64,000 bases of DNA from CAMLIZ01 sp036231905 (GCF_036231905.1 NZ_JAZARE010000005.1:124001-188000), one strand, 5' to 3'. Shown: positions 8,408 to 16,434, numbered from the stretch's first letter. Notes: generated by a model not told the origin, from the sequence alone. Translations and numbers: made by a program.

Positions 8408-9088
8408 GTGCCCGCCACCGCTGATCCCACACTCGACTCCCTGGCCGCCGCGATCGACGCGGCCCTGCCCCAGACGCAGTGCACACGCTGCGGCTATCCC
8501 GACTGCCGCGCCTATGCCGACGCGGTGGCTCGCGGGGCGGCGCAGATCAACCAGTGCCCGCCCGGCGGCGCCGAAGGCGTGGCCCGGCTGGCTGCGCTGA
8601 CGGGCCGGCCCGTGTTGCCACTGAACCCGGAACACGGCACCGAAGGCCCGTTGCGGCTGGCGCTCATCGACGAGAGCTGGTGCATCGGCTGCACCCTGTG
8701 CATCAAGGCCTGCCCGGTGGACTGCATCGTGGGCGCACCCAAGCAGATGCACACCGTGGTGCCCGACCAATGCACCGGCTGCGAACTCTGCATTCCGGCC
8801 TGCCCGGTGGACTGCATCGAGCTGGTGACAGTGGAGCCGCAGCGCACCGGCTGGTCCGCGTGGAGCCAGCCGCACGCGGACCAGGCCCGCGCGCGTTATG
8901 CCTTCCGCCAGGTCCGCCTGGAGCGCGACAAACGCGAGAACAACGAACGCCTGGCCGCCAAGGCCCAAGCCAAGCTGGCCGACCTCGCACAGGCATCCGC
9001 CATCACCGACCCCGCCACGCTGGAGCGCAAGCGCAGCATCGTCGAAGCGGCCCTCGCGCGCGCCCGCGCGCAGCGCAATGTCGGATGA
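8408..9088 (+). CDS. RnfB/RsxB-like ferredoxin subunit, no membrane anchor
   Basis: 226-residue protein. An N-terminal Fe-S module (CTRCGYPDC then a later Cys, about residues 25-49) is followed by two ferredoxin motifs, CIGCTLCIKACP and CTGCELCIPACP, each C-x2-C-x2-C-x3-C. A charged helical tail closes the protein. RnfB normally has an N-terminal membrane helix in the Rnf/Rsx electron-transfer complex; none is present here. GTG 8408 is the best start, with a possible AGGGA at the phaZ stop. No rnfACDGE genes are nearby. It overlaps nth by ATGA. Confidence 0.88.
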   Translation: MPATADPTLDSLAAAIDAALPQTQCTRCGYPDCRAYADAVARGAAQINQCPPGGAEGVARLAALTGRPVLPLNPEHGTEGPLRLALIDESWCIGCTLCIKACPVDCIVGAPKQMHTVVPDQCTGCELCIPACPVDCIELVTVEPQRTGWSAWSQPHADQARARYAFRQVRLERDKRENNERLAAKAQAKLADLAQASAITDPATLERKRSIVEAALARARAQRNVG

Positions 9089-9732
9089 AACGCGAGGACG
9101 TCGAACCCTTTTTCGCCACGCTGAGGGCCGCCAACCCGCAGCCCACCAGCGAGCTCGAATACACCAGCGTGTTCGAGCTGCTGGCCGCGGTGCTGTTGTC
9201 CGCCCAGGCCACCGACGTGGGCGTGAACAAGGCCACCCGGCGGCTGTTCCCGGTGGCCAACACGCCGGCCAAGATCCTTGCGTTGGGCGAGGAGCGGCTC
9301 GCGGAGTACATCAAGACCATCGGCCTGTACCGCAACAAGGCGAAGAACCTGCTGGCCACCTGCCGCATCCTGATCGAGCAGCACGGTGGGCAAGTGCCGC
9401 GAACGCGTGAAGCGCTGGAGGCGCTGCCCGGCGTGGGCCGCAAGACAGCCAACGTGGTGCTCAACGTGGCTTTCGGCGAGCCGACCTTCGCAGTGGACAC
9501 CCATGTGTTCCGCGTGAGCAATCGCACCGGCCTGGCGCCGGGCAACACACCCTACGAGGTGGAGCTCAAGCTGGAGCAACGCGTGCCCGGCCCTTACCGC
9601 GCCGATGCGCACCATTGGCTCATCCTCCACGGCCGCTACATCTGCCAGGCGCGCAAGCCGCTGTGCCTGCAATGCGCTGTCAGCCGCTGGTGCGACAGCT
9701 TCCCGCTGGTGCAGCCTGAAGCCGACGAGTGA
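9085..9732 (+). CDS. nth: Endonuclease III (Nth), DNA glycosylase/AP lyase
   Basis: 215-residue base-excision repair enzyme that removes oxidised pyrimidines and cuts abasic sites. The helix-hairpin-helix (LPGVGRKTANVV) carries the catalytic lysine, the catalytic aspartate lies in VDTHVFRV, and the C-terminal [4Fe-4S] motif is C-x6-C-x2-C-x5-C. Length matches E. coli (211). The ATG overlaps the stop of the rnfB-like gene, so the two are translationally coupled, as in the rsx-nth operon of E. coli. Confidence 0.97.
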   Translation: MKREDVEPFFATLRAANPQPTSELEYTSVFELLAAVLLSAQATDVGVNKATRRLFPVANTPAKILALGEERLAEYIKTIGLYRNKAKNLLATCRILIEQHGGQVPRTREALEALPGVGRKTANVVLNVAFGEPTFAVDTHVFRVSNRTGLAPGNTPYEVELKLEQRVPGPYRADAHHWLILHGRYICQARKPLCLQCAVSRWCDSFPLVQPEADE

Positions 9733-9767
9733 GCTGCATACTGCCGCACCGCATCCCTTTGCGCACC

Positions 9768-10184
9768 ATGAGCACCTCCCGCTTCCATTCAGGTTTCACA
9801 CGCTTCGCCAAGTGGACCGCACGCATGAGCGGCCGCCCTGTGACCTTCGGGCTGGCAGTCGGCCTCATCCTCGTGTGGGCCCTCACCGGCCCCCTCTTCC
9901 ATTACAGCGACACCTGGCAACTGGTGATCAACACCGGCACCACCATCATCACCTTCCTGATGGTGTTCCTGATCCAGAACACGCAAAACCGCGATGCCGA
10001 GGCATTGCAGGTGAAGCTGGACGAACTGATCCGCGCGATCGAAGGCGCGGAGAACTCGATGATCGACCTGGAGGAGCTGGACGACGAACAGCTCGCCCGC
10101 ATCCGCGCCCGCTATGCCAAGCTCGCCGAGCGTGCGCGCAAGGCGGCGCAGCGCAAGGGCGGAGGGCTGCAGACCGACGACTGA
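9768..10184 (+). CDS. Low-affinity iron permease family membrane protein
   Basis: 138-residue protein resembling the bacterial low-affinity iron permease family (PF04120). Two hydrophobic segments are visible (about residues 22-40 and 48-67, the latter with INTGTTIITFLMVFLIQNTQNRD split by polar residues). A charged helical tail with LDEL/ELDDEQ repeats follows. The start is placed at ATG 9768 (MSTSRFHSGF). An upstream in-frame start at 9729 would overlap nth. Iron transport by the bacterial members is largely inferred from the name. Confidence 0.75.
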   Translation: MSTSRFHSGFTRFAKWTARMSGRPVTFGLAVGLILVWALTGPLFHYSDTWQLVINTGTTIITFLMVFLIQNTQNRDAEALQVKLDELIRAIEGAENSMIDLEELDDEQLARIRARYAKLAERARKAAQRKGGGLQTDD

Positions 10185-10222
10185 GCGGCAGTTTTCAACG
10201 CTGCCGGCCAGCGGGCGCCGCC

Positions 10223-10228
10223 TACAAT
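10223..10228 (+). promoter_or_regulatory. Predicted -10 of the zapB-like/zapA operon
   Basis: TACAAT lies 28 bases before the ATG at 10257, after the preceding gene has ended. No strong -35 is seen. Confidence 0.45.
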
Positions 10229-10256
10229 CGGCGCCATTGCCCCCGGACGCCGCACC

Positions 10257-10472
10257 ATGTCGAAGATCCAAGAACTCGCTGACCGGGTCGAACGGCTGCT
10301 GCTGCGGCATGAGGAACTCAAGCGCACCAACGAACTGCTGCAGCAGCAGCTGACCGCCGTGACCACCGAACGCGACAGCCTGCGTTCGCGCCTGGGCGCG
10401 GCACGCGCCCGCATCGACGCGCTGCTGGAGCGGCTGCCGGCTGATCTGGACACCAAGGGCGGCCCGCAATGA
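10257..10472 (+). CDS. Small coiled-coil protein (TIGR02449/ZapB-like)
   Basis: 71-residue, wholly helical protein with leucine-rich heptads through most of its length (IQELADRVERLLLRHEEL), ending in a short acidic/Gly tail. Small proteins of this type commonly sit directly before zapA in beta- and gammaproteobacteria and resemble ZapB in size and coiled-coil form. It overlaps zapA by ATGA, so the two are co-translated. A role in Z-ring organisation is inferred from the partner gene. Confidence 0.8.
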   Translation: MSKIQELADRVERLLLRHEELKRTNELLQQQLTAVTTERDSLRSRLGAARARIDALLERLPADLDTKGGPQ

Positions 10473-10786
10473 AGCAGATCGAAGTGACCATCATGGGGCA
10501 GAGCTACATCCTCGGCTGCCCCGAAGGCGGCGAAACCTCGCTGCTGCAGGCCGTGGCCAGTGTCGACAAGGAAATGAGCGCGATCCGCGATGCGGGCAAG
10601 GTGAAGGCGCGCGAGCGCATCGCCGTGCTGGCCGCCTTGAACCTGGCCTACCAGCTGGCCGAGCGGCCGTTGGTGCCTGCGGCCTCGGCCGCGGCACGAG
10701 TGAATGGCGCGGCCTCCGACGTGGACCTCGACACGCTGATCCGCAGGGTCGACCAGGCCCTGGGCGAAGACGGTCAATTGCTGTAA
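10469..10786 (+). CDS. zapA: Cell division protein ZapA
   Basis: 105-residue FtsZ-binding protein that bundles Z-ring filaments. The N-terminal beta-rich dimer region (KQIEVTIMGQSYILGCPEGGE) is followed by the long helix (ERIAVLAALNLAYQL), the usual ZapA arrangement. Length is typical. It is coupled to the upstream coiled-coil gene and followed by the 6S RNA gene, a neighbourhood conserved across proteobacteria. Confidence 0.92.
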   Translation: MKQIEVTIMGQSYILGCPEGGETSLLQAVASVDKEMSAIRDAGKVKARERIAVLAALNLAYQLAERPLVPAASAAARVNGAASDVDLDTLIRRVDQALGEDGQLL

Positions 10787-10827
10787 CCCTTCACGGCCCC
10801 TGGCACGCGTTGCAGGCGTAGAATTCT

Positions 10828-11012
10828 TTGGGTCCGCTGCGTTCGAGTGGGTTTTATATTTCCTTGAACCGATGCTCTTTGAGCTAGGGCTTGGAACATC
10901 GCTTGGCTGGTGCGATCGTCTCGCGTCAGATGAACCCGATGCCTCGCTGACCTCGCCCACCTGAACACCACCTGGGTTCAGGAATGCGGCCCACGGTTCG
11001 CAGTGGACACCT
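10828..11012 (+). ncRNA. ssrS: 6S RNA (RNA polymerase-binding regulatory RNA)
   Basis: About 185 nt lying directly after zapA, the classical ssrS position. The ends close with a 10-bp stem: GTCCGCTGCG (10832-10841) pairs with CGCAGTGGAC (10999-11008). The TTCCTTGAACC and GGGCTTGGAA segments flank an inner stem CGATG/CATCG (10870-10874 with 10897-10901), as in known 6S RNAs. A -10 TAGAAT lies at 10819-10824. The RNA is known to mimic an open promoter and trap sigma-70 polymerase in stationary phase. Exact ends are estimates. Confidence 0.9.
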
Positions 11013-11030
11013 TCTTCTGCCGCTTCCCCG

Positions 11031-11497
<467 letters not shown>

Positions 11498-11501
<4 letters not shown>

Positions 11502-12310
11502 TGCTCGAGTGGAGCCTGGTGGCCGAACTGCTGCTGCTGGGCTGCGGCACCGGCTTTCTGGCCGGCCTGCTGGGCATTGGTGGCGGCATGCTGATGGTGC
11601 CCTTCATGACGCTGCTGCTGTCGCAGCGCGGCGTGCCGGCGGCGTTGGCGGTGAAGATGGCGATTGCCACGTCGATGGCGACCATCCTGTTCACGTCGGT
11701 CTCCAGCGTGCGCGCCCACCACAAGCGCGGCGCGGTGCGCTGGGACGTGGTGCGCACCCTGGCACCGGGCATCGTGGTGGGCGGCTTGATCGCGGGCGCC
11801 GGCGTGTTCGCCCTGCTCAAGGGCACCACGCTGGCGCTGGTGTTCGCCATCTTCGTCGGCTTTTCCGCCACGCAGATGCTGCTGGACAAGAAGCCCAAGC
11901 CCACGCGCCAGTTGCCCGGCCCGGCCGGCCGCTTTGCCGCGGGCGGCGGCATCGGCTTCATCTCCGGCCTGGTGGGCGCCGGCGGCGGATTTGTGTCGGT
12001 GCCCTTCATGACCTGGTGCAACGTGCCGATGCACAACGCGGTGGCCACCAGCGCAGCGCTGGGCTTTCCGATCGCGCTGGCCAACACCGTCGGCTACGTG
12101 GTGGGCGGCTGGTCACTGCCCAACCCGCTGCCCGGCGCGCTGGGCTACCTGTGGCTGCCCGCCCTGGCGGTGATTGCCACCGCGAGTGTGCTGCTGGCGC
12201 CGCTGGGTGCGCGCGCCGCGCATGCGATGAACGTCAAGCAGCTCAAGCGCGCCTTCGCCGGAATGCTGTACCTGCTGGCCGCGTACATGCTCTACAAAGC
12301 GATCGCGTAG
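11498..12310 (+). CDS. TauE/SafE-family sulfite/organosulfonate exporter-like permease
   Basis: 270-residue membrane protein with about eight hydrophobic segments in two repeats, each carrying the glycine-rich family motif (GLLGIGGGMLMVPF about residue 24; GLVGAGGGFVSVPF about residue 160). The family moves sulfur-containing organic anions; the substrate here is unknown. The start ATG 11498 overlaps the EVE gene stop. It converges on the GGDEF gene, with a large palindromic hairpin at 12406-12444 between them. Confidence 0.88.
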
Positions 12311-12405
12311 TCGACGCGCACCCGCGGCCGCAAGGCGGCCATCAACTTTCATGCTGGAGCCCCCGCCCGGAGGGGGCTAGGGGGAGCCGTACGCCCACCG
12401 GGGCA

Positions 12406-12444
12406 CCCGGCCTAGAAGCCGGCGGCGCCGGCTTCTAGGCCGGG
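12406..12444. terminator. Perfect 18-bp palindromic hairpin between convergent genes
   Basis: The arms at 12406-12423 and 12427-12444 are exact inverted repeats (CCCGGCCTAGAAGCCGGC) with a three-base GGC loop. The right arm contains the stop codon of the minus-strand gene. It is a likely bidirectional terminator, although no T-run follows on either side. Confidence 0.65.
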
Positions 12445-13454
12445 TCGAACCGGATGCTGGCCAGCGTGACGTGATTGCCGCCGCGGCGCTGGGCTTCCTT
12501 CAGCGCGGCCTCGCAGGCGGACATCAGGTCGTCCTGTGTGAGCGCGGTGTGCGGGAAGCTCGCCACGCCCATGGCCACGGTGAAGCCCAGCTCCTGCCCG
12601 TCCAGCACCACGATCTGGGTGGCGCACTGGCGGCGCAGGCCTTCCATGCGCGAATGCGCAGTGGCCAAGCCCACACCGGACAGCAGCACGGCGAAGCTGC
12701 CTTCATCGAGGCGGCAGGAGGCGTCCATCGCGCGGGTGTTGCCGCGCAGCAGGCGCCCCACGGCTTCGAGGATGCGGCCCTGCGCCGGCGCGCCGAGGGC
12801 GCGCACGCGCTCGGTGGGCGCGTCCAGCGCGATCAGCACCATCGCGAACTCTCGGTGTTCGCGGGTGGACAGGTCCACCTCGCGCCGCAGCTGGTCCTCG
12901 AAGTGCGCGCGGGTGTAGAGGCCCGTGGCCGTGTCGCGCAGGGACTGGTCTTGCAGTTCGCGGCGCAGCTGCTCGTTGGCGCGCTGCTGCTCTTCCAGTT
13001 GCTCCAGCGCATTGCGCAGCTGGGTGTCCTTGTGGCGCTGCTGGCTCTGGTCGCGCCACACGCTGCACAGCAGCCGCCGGCCTTGATCGTCCGGCCCGAC
13101 CACCGCGCGCAGCACGCTGAAGTCATGGCGCGCGCCACGCCACTCGAAGCGGTGCTCGCTGCTCCACACACCGGGCTGGCCCAGCGCGGTCTGCTCGGCC
13201 GCCCGCAGCGCGGTGGCCAGCGTGGCGTCCAGCAGTTCGCCGTCGCTGCGGCCGGGGATCTCCGCGGCCGGCACGCCCAGCCACTCGGCCATCGCCCGGT
13301 TGACATGCACATAGCGCCCGCTGGCCGCGTCCTTCACCGACAACAGGGTGCCCTGCTGCTCCAGCACCAACGGCAGCAGCTGGCCGAAGGCCAGCTGCAG
13401 GCGGCCGGGGTCGGCAGCAGCCGCAAGATCGTCGGGGTGTAGCGGTGCGGACAT
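12435..13454 (-). CDS. PAS-GGDEF protein with degenerate active site
   Basis: 339-residue cytoplasmic protein: PAS sensor (about 20-140, with VNRAMAEWLG and the PAC region VWRDQSQ), a coiled-coil linker (about 145-180) and a GGDEF domain (about 185-338). The active-site signature reads DEGSF instead of GGDEF (CRLDEGSFAVLL), so cyclase activity is doubtful. The start at 13454 (MSAPLHPDD) follows a TATACC -10-like site. It lies 109 bases after the ANTAR-PilJ gene in the same direction and may share its transcript. Its input signal and output are unknown. Confidence 0.85.
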   Translation of the reverse strand: MSAPLHPDDLAAAADPGRLQLAFGQLLPLVLEQQGTLLSVKDAASGRYVHVNRAMAEWLGVPAAEIPGRSDGELLDATLATALRAAEQTALGQPGVWSSEHRFEWRGARHDFSVLRAVVGPDDQGRRLLCSVWRDQSQQRHKDTQLRNALEQLEEQQRANEQLRRELQDQSLRDTATGLYTRAHFEDQLRREVDLSTREHREFAMVLIALDAPTERVRALGAPAQGRILEAVGRLLRGNTRAMDASCRLDEGSFAVLLSGVGLATAHSRMEGLRRQCATQIVVLDGQELGFTVAMGVASFPHTALTQDDLMSACEAALKEAQRRGGNHVTLASIRFDPA

Positions 13455-13563
13455 GGAGGCGGGAGCAAGGTAGACGCTCCCCCGAATGGTATAGGTTTGG
13501 CGCGTGCCCGCGCCGCCCAGCGAGCGCATGCCCCCTGTTCGAGGTGAATCCACGAGGTGTGCT

Positions 13564-14838
13564 TCAGCCCATCAGCAACTGGACACTTCGCTCGTAACGT
13601 TCGGTCAGGCGCTCGAAACACCCCAGCAAGGCTTCGCTCGCATCGGCCAACAGCAGGCGCCCCCGCGCGGAGGCCACGGTGCGCGCCCCGTGGAGCATGC
13701 GTTGCCACTGCTCGTCGGCGCCGGCCAGGCCAGCGCGGATCTCCGGCGTGCTGAGCGGCGCGGCTTTCAACGCATCCAGCGCAGCTTCGAAGTCCCGCAC
13801 CGTCTGCGCCGACTGCAAAGCCGCCTCGCGCCCCGCCTCGCCGGTGAGCAGCACACCGAGCAGTGCCTGCTTGGCCAGACGCTGGCTCAGCATGCGCTGG
13901 CGGCCGCTGAGGTTGACCACGTGCAAGGTGGTGACCGGCCCGGCACCCTCGAGCGCGGTGGTGAGGTTGTCCGCACAGGCCAGCAGGCGCTCGGCCACGG
14001 CATCGGCATCGCTCAATGCCTGGGCGCCGGGAGCGGCCTGCAAGGCAGCGGTCAGTTCAGCGAAGCTGCGGTCCACCGCTGAGAGCAGGTCACCAAACGT
14101 GGCCATGGACACCGTGCGCTTGAGGTGGTCGATCTGCTGCGCGGCCCGCTGCAGCGACTGGTCGAGCAGCGCACGCGAAGCTGGCACATCGGTGGCGCTG
14201 ACCACCAGCGCATGCAGCTTCAGCAGGCGCTGCGAGAGCATGCGCAGCTGCCCCGCGCGATTGACCGCGTCGGCGTCGCGGGCGGCCACAATCACATGCT
14301 GCGCCACCTGGCCCACGCGCTGCTTGGCCTGCATGGACGCGGTGCGCAACAGATGGAACGCCTGGTCCTCGGGGATCGCCTGCGCGCGCATCAGGATGCC
14401 CTTGGCGCGGTCGAGCAGCTTGCGCTCCTCGAAACGGTCGCCCAGTTCCTGCAGCGCCTCGCGCTGGCGCTGTTCGTGGCGAAACCGCACCTGGGCCAGC
14501 TGCACCAGCGGGCGCAGCCGTTGGGATGCGTAACCGTGCACCACCCAGGCGCTCACGCCCGCTTCCAGTGCACGCTCCAGCGCCTCCGCCTGCACGTCGC
14601 TGGTGAACACCACCACCGGCAGCGGGCAGGTCTGCATCAGCGCAGCCAGCGTGCGGAACCAGGCCTCGCCCGGCACCGGCGCCCAGCACACCACGACATC
14701 GGGGGCCGCACGCACCGCCTCCTGCACCAACTTGTCGCATTCCACGGCCCCCAGCACGTGAATGCCCACCGAGGTGAGATCCCCGGCGATATCCGGCATG
14801 CCGGGCGAGGGCGTGGCAACAAGCAGGGCAGAAGTCAT
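13564..14838 (-). CDS. Pseudo-receiver-ANTAR protein with two C-terminal PilJ nitrate-sensor-like domains
   Basis: 424-residue cytoplasmic protein. Residues 3-120 form a receiver-like fold lacking the phospho-acceptor Asp (VVVCWAP where VVVLD is usual). Residues 128-183 are an ANTAR RNA-binding domain (LLDRAKGILMRAQAIPEDQAF split here at 20). Two PilJ-type repeats follow, with motifs NRAGQLRMLSQRLLK (193-207) and NLSGRQRMLSQRLAK (309-323), like the nitrate-binding P-box segments of NarX/PilJ-type sensors. It is divergent from the nitrate transporter and probably acts as its nitrate-responsive antiterminator, analogous to NasR or NasT. That role is inferred. Confidence 0.85.
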   Translation of the reverse strand: MTSALLVATPSPGMPDIAGDLTSVGIHVLGAVECDKLVQEAVRAAPDVVVCWAPVPGEAWFRTLAALMQTCPLPVVVFTSDVQAEALERALEAGVSAWVVHGYASQRLRPLVQLAQVRFRHEQRQREALQELGDRFEERKLLDRAKGILMRAQAIPEDQAFHLLRTASMQAKQRVGQVAQHVIVAARDADAVNRAGQLRMLSQRLLKLHALVVSATDVPASRALLDQSLQRAAQQIDHLKRTVSMATFGDLLSAVDRSFAELTAALQAAPGAQALSDADAVAERLLACADNLTTALEGAGPVTTLHVVNLSGRQRMLSQRLAKQALLGVLLTGEAGREAALQSAQTVRDFEAALDALKAAPLSTPEIRAGLAGADEQWQRMLHGARTVASARGRLLLADASEALLGCFERLTERYERSVQLLMG

Positions 14839-14915
14839 TGACGGCCGGGATTTCAGAGAGGGACACCCGAAGTTGAAAGCATGGAGCGCGCCACCGCACA
14901 CATCGTGCGCGTCAT

Positions 14916-14932
14916 TTGGCACGGATGCTGCT
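14916..14932 (+). promoter_or_regulatory. Sigma-54 promoter of the nitrate transporter gene
   Basis: TTGGCACG-N4-CTGCT matches the sigma-54 consensus (TTGGCACG-N4-TTGCW) with one mismatch. The invariant GG (14918-14919) and GC (14930-14931) are exactly ten bases apart. Transcription should start near 14943. No enhancer site for NtrC was identified with confidence. Confidence 0.75.
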
Positions 14933-14944
14933 TTTCAGCACCCC

Positions 14945-15050
14945 GGGCGCAGCGCCGCGCCTGTCGACCGTGCACCTGCACAGCCGGTCGTGCGCCCGCC
15001 GTCGCGCGCAGCCATGTGCCTCCAGCTTTGCCCGCTTCTGGTGCGAAGCG
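14945..15050 (+). promoter_or_regulatory. Structured leader RNA, candidate ANTAR target
   Basis: The leader of about 125 nt contains three hairpins. The first (14945-14962) has a 6-bp stem and hexaloop AGCGCC, with A at position 1 and G at position 4 as in ANTAR-bound loops. The second (14965-14990) has stem CGACCG/CGGTCG. The third (15033-15050) has stem CGCTTC/GAAGCG with hexaloop TGGTGC. A second A1/G4 loop and a T-run terminator were not found, so the mechanism is uncertain. Confidence 0.5.
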
Positions 15051-15067
15051 CTGTCCTGCGGAGAGCC

Positions 15068-16330
15068 ATGTCCAGCTTCACCACCTTCCTGCGTGCGGGC
15101 CACGGCCCCACACTGTTTGCCGCGTTCCTGTATTTCGCCTTCTCCTGCTGCATCTGGGTGCTCAACGGCGCGATGGCGCCGTTCATCAGCGAGACCTTCC
15201 AGCTGTCGCCGGCACAGAAGGGCCTGATGCTGTCGGTGCCGATCATCGCTGGCGCGCTGATGCGCTTTCCGCTCGGCGTGCTGGCGCAGTACATCGGCCG
15301 CAAGCGCGCCACGCTGGTCGAGATGGCCCTGATCGCGGTGGCCATGCTGTTCGGCTTCTTCTTCGTGCACAGCTTCAATGACCTGCTGGCCATGGGCGTG
15401 CTGCTGGGCATCGCCGGTGCCAGCTTCGGCGTGGCCCTGTCGCTGGGCTCGGGCTGGTTCCCGCCCCAGCACAAGGGCCTGGCCATGGGGCTGGTGGGTG
15501 CGGGCAACGTGGGCACCGCGGTGTCGGTGCTGGTGGCTCCGCCGCTGGCCGGCTGGCTGGGGTGGCAGGCGGTGTACGGCGTGGCGGCAGCGGCCATCGC
15601 GGTGCCCATGCTGGTGATGATCCTGCTGGCCAAGGAGCCGCCGGACGTGGACGCGCACGCCAGCTTCCGCGAGCACATCGCCTGCCTGTTCGAGAAGGAC
15701 GGCTGGGCCTTCAGCCTGATCTACGGCGTGACCTTCGGCGGTTTCATCGGGCTGACCACCTTCCTGCCTTCCTACTACTACGACCAGTTCGGCGTGAGCA
15801 AGGTGCAGGCGGGGCAGCTCACCATGCTGGCGGCCTTCATGGGCGCGGCGGTGCGCATCGCCGGCGGCTGGATCTCCGACCGCTGGGGCGGCGTGAACAC
15901 GCTCACGCTGGTGCTGGTGGTGGTGGCGGTGTGCCTGGTGCTGGTGGGGCTGTCGTCGGGCTCGCTGGTGCTCACCACCCTGCTGCTGATGCTGTGTTTT
16001 GCGGCCCTGGGCGCCGGCAATGGCGCGCTGTTCCAGCTGGTGCCGCTGCGCTGGCCCACGGCCACCGCGGTGGCCGGCTCGATGATCGGCGAGATCGGCG
16101 CCCTGGGCGGCGGCCTGGTGCCCAACGCGATGGGCTTGTCGAAGCAATACGCCGGCACCTACGCCTGGGGCTTCGTGCTGTTCGCCGCGCTCGCGGTGGT
16201 GATGCTGGGCGTGATGCGCGTGATGCAGATCCGCTGGACCCGCACTTGGGCCGAAAAGGGCGGCCGGGCACGTGCGCACGCTGCGCCAGCGGCCGCACAG
16301 ACAACATCACTCAAAAAGGCACGCGCCTGA
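15068..16330 (+). CDS. Nitrate/nitrite MFS transporter (NarK/NasA type)
   Basis: 420-residue, 12-helix major facilitator. It shows the glycine-rich nitrate-porter motifs: GIAGASFGVALSLGSGWFPP (about residues 113-132) and ALGAGNGALFQLVPL (about 314-328). The conserved substrate arginines are expected in the second and eighth helices (LMRFPLG and VRIAGGW fit). The start at 15068 (MSSFTTFLRAGHG) follows a GGAG. It is expressed from the sigma-54 promoter and leader upstream and is most likely the nitrate uptake step for the assimilatory genes 2 kb downstream. Confidence 0.9.
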   Translation: MSSFTTFLRAGHGPTLFAAFLYFAFSCCIWVLNGAMAPFISETFQLSPAQKGLMLSVPIIAGALMRFPLGVLAQYIGRKRATLVEMALIAVAMLFGFFFVHSFNDLLAMGVLLGIAGASFGVALSLGSGWFPPQHKGLAMGLVGAGNVGTAVSVLVAPPLAGWLGWQAVYGVAAAAIAVPMLVMILLAKEPPDVDAHASFREHIACLFEKDGWAFSLIYGVTFGGFIGLTTFLPSYYYDQFGVSKVQAGQLTMLAAFMGAAVRIAGGWISDRWGGVNTLTLVLVVVAVCLVLVGLSSGSLVLTTLLLMLCFAALGAGNGALFQLVPLRWPTATAVAGSMIGEIGALGGGLVPNAMGLSKQYAGTYAWGFVLFAALAVVMLGVMRVMQIRWTRTWAEKGGRARAHAAPAAAQTTSLKKARA

Positions 16331-16361
16331 TGACGCTCTCGGTCAAAGCCCAGCGGCCGCC

Positions 16362-16424
16362 GCGGATCCGGCTTCGCCGGTCCGCCAGCGGCGCCCCCTT
16401 GAGGGGGAGCGCCGAAGGCGCTCC
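16362..16424. repeat. REP-like cluster of three hairpins between convergent genes
   Basis: Three compact hairpins lie side by side: GCGGA(T)CCGGC/GCCGGTCCGC (16362-16385), CCCCC-TTGA-GGGGG (16394-16407) and GGAGCGCC-GAA-GGCGCTCC (16406-16424). A related CCCCC...GGGGG...GGGGGAGC block occurs at about 12360-12387. Such GC-rich elements are common at gene ends in this group and may act as bidirectional terminators. Confidence 0.55.
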
Positions 16425-16434
16425 GGGTTGGGCC

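Noticed and set aside
10801..10814. TGGCACG...TTGCA like a sigma-54 promoter before 6S RNA
   Set aside because: Only eight bases separate GG and GC; sigma-54 needs ten. The TAGAAT -10 fits sigma-70.
14965..14990. Second ANTAR hexaloop in the nitrate leader
   Set aside because: The loop is 14 bases and does not give A1/G4; candidate ACCGTG and ACAGCC segments have only one flanking base pair.
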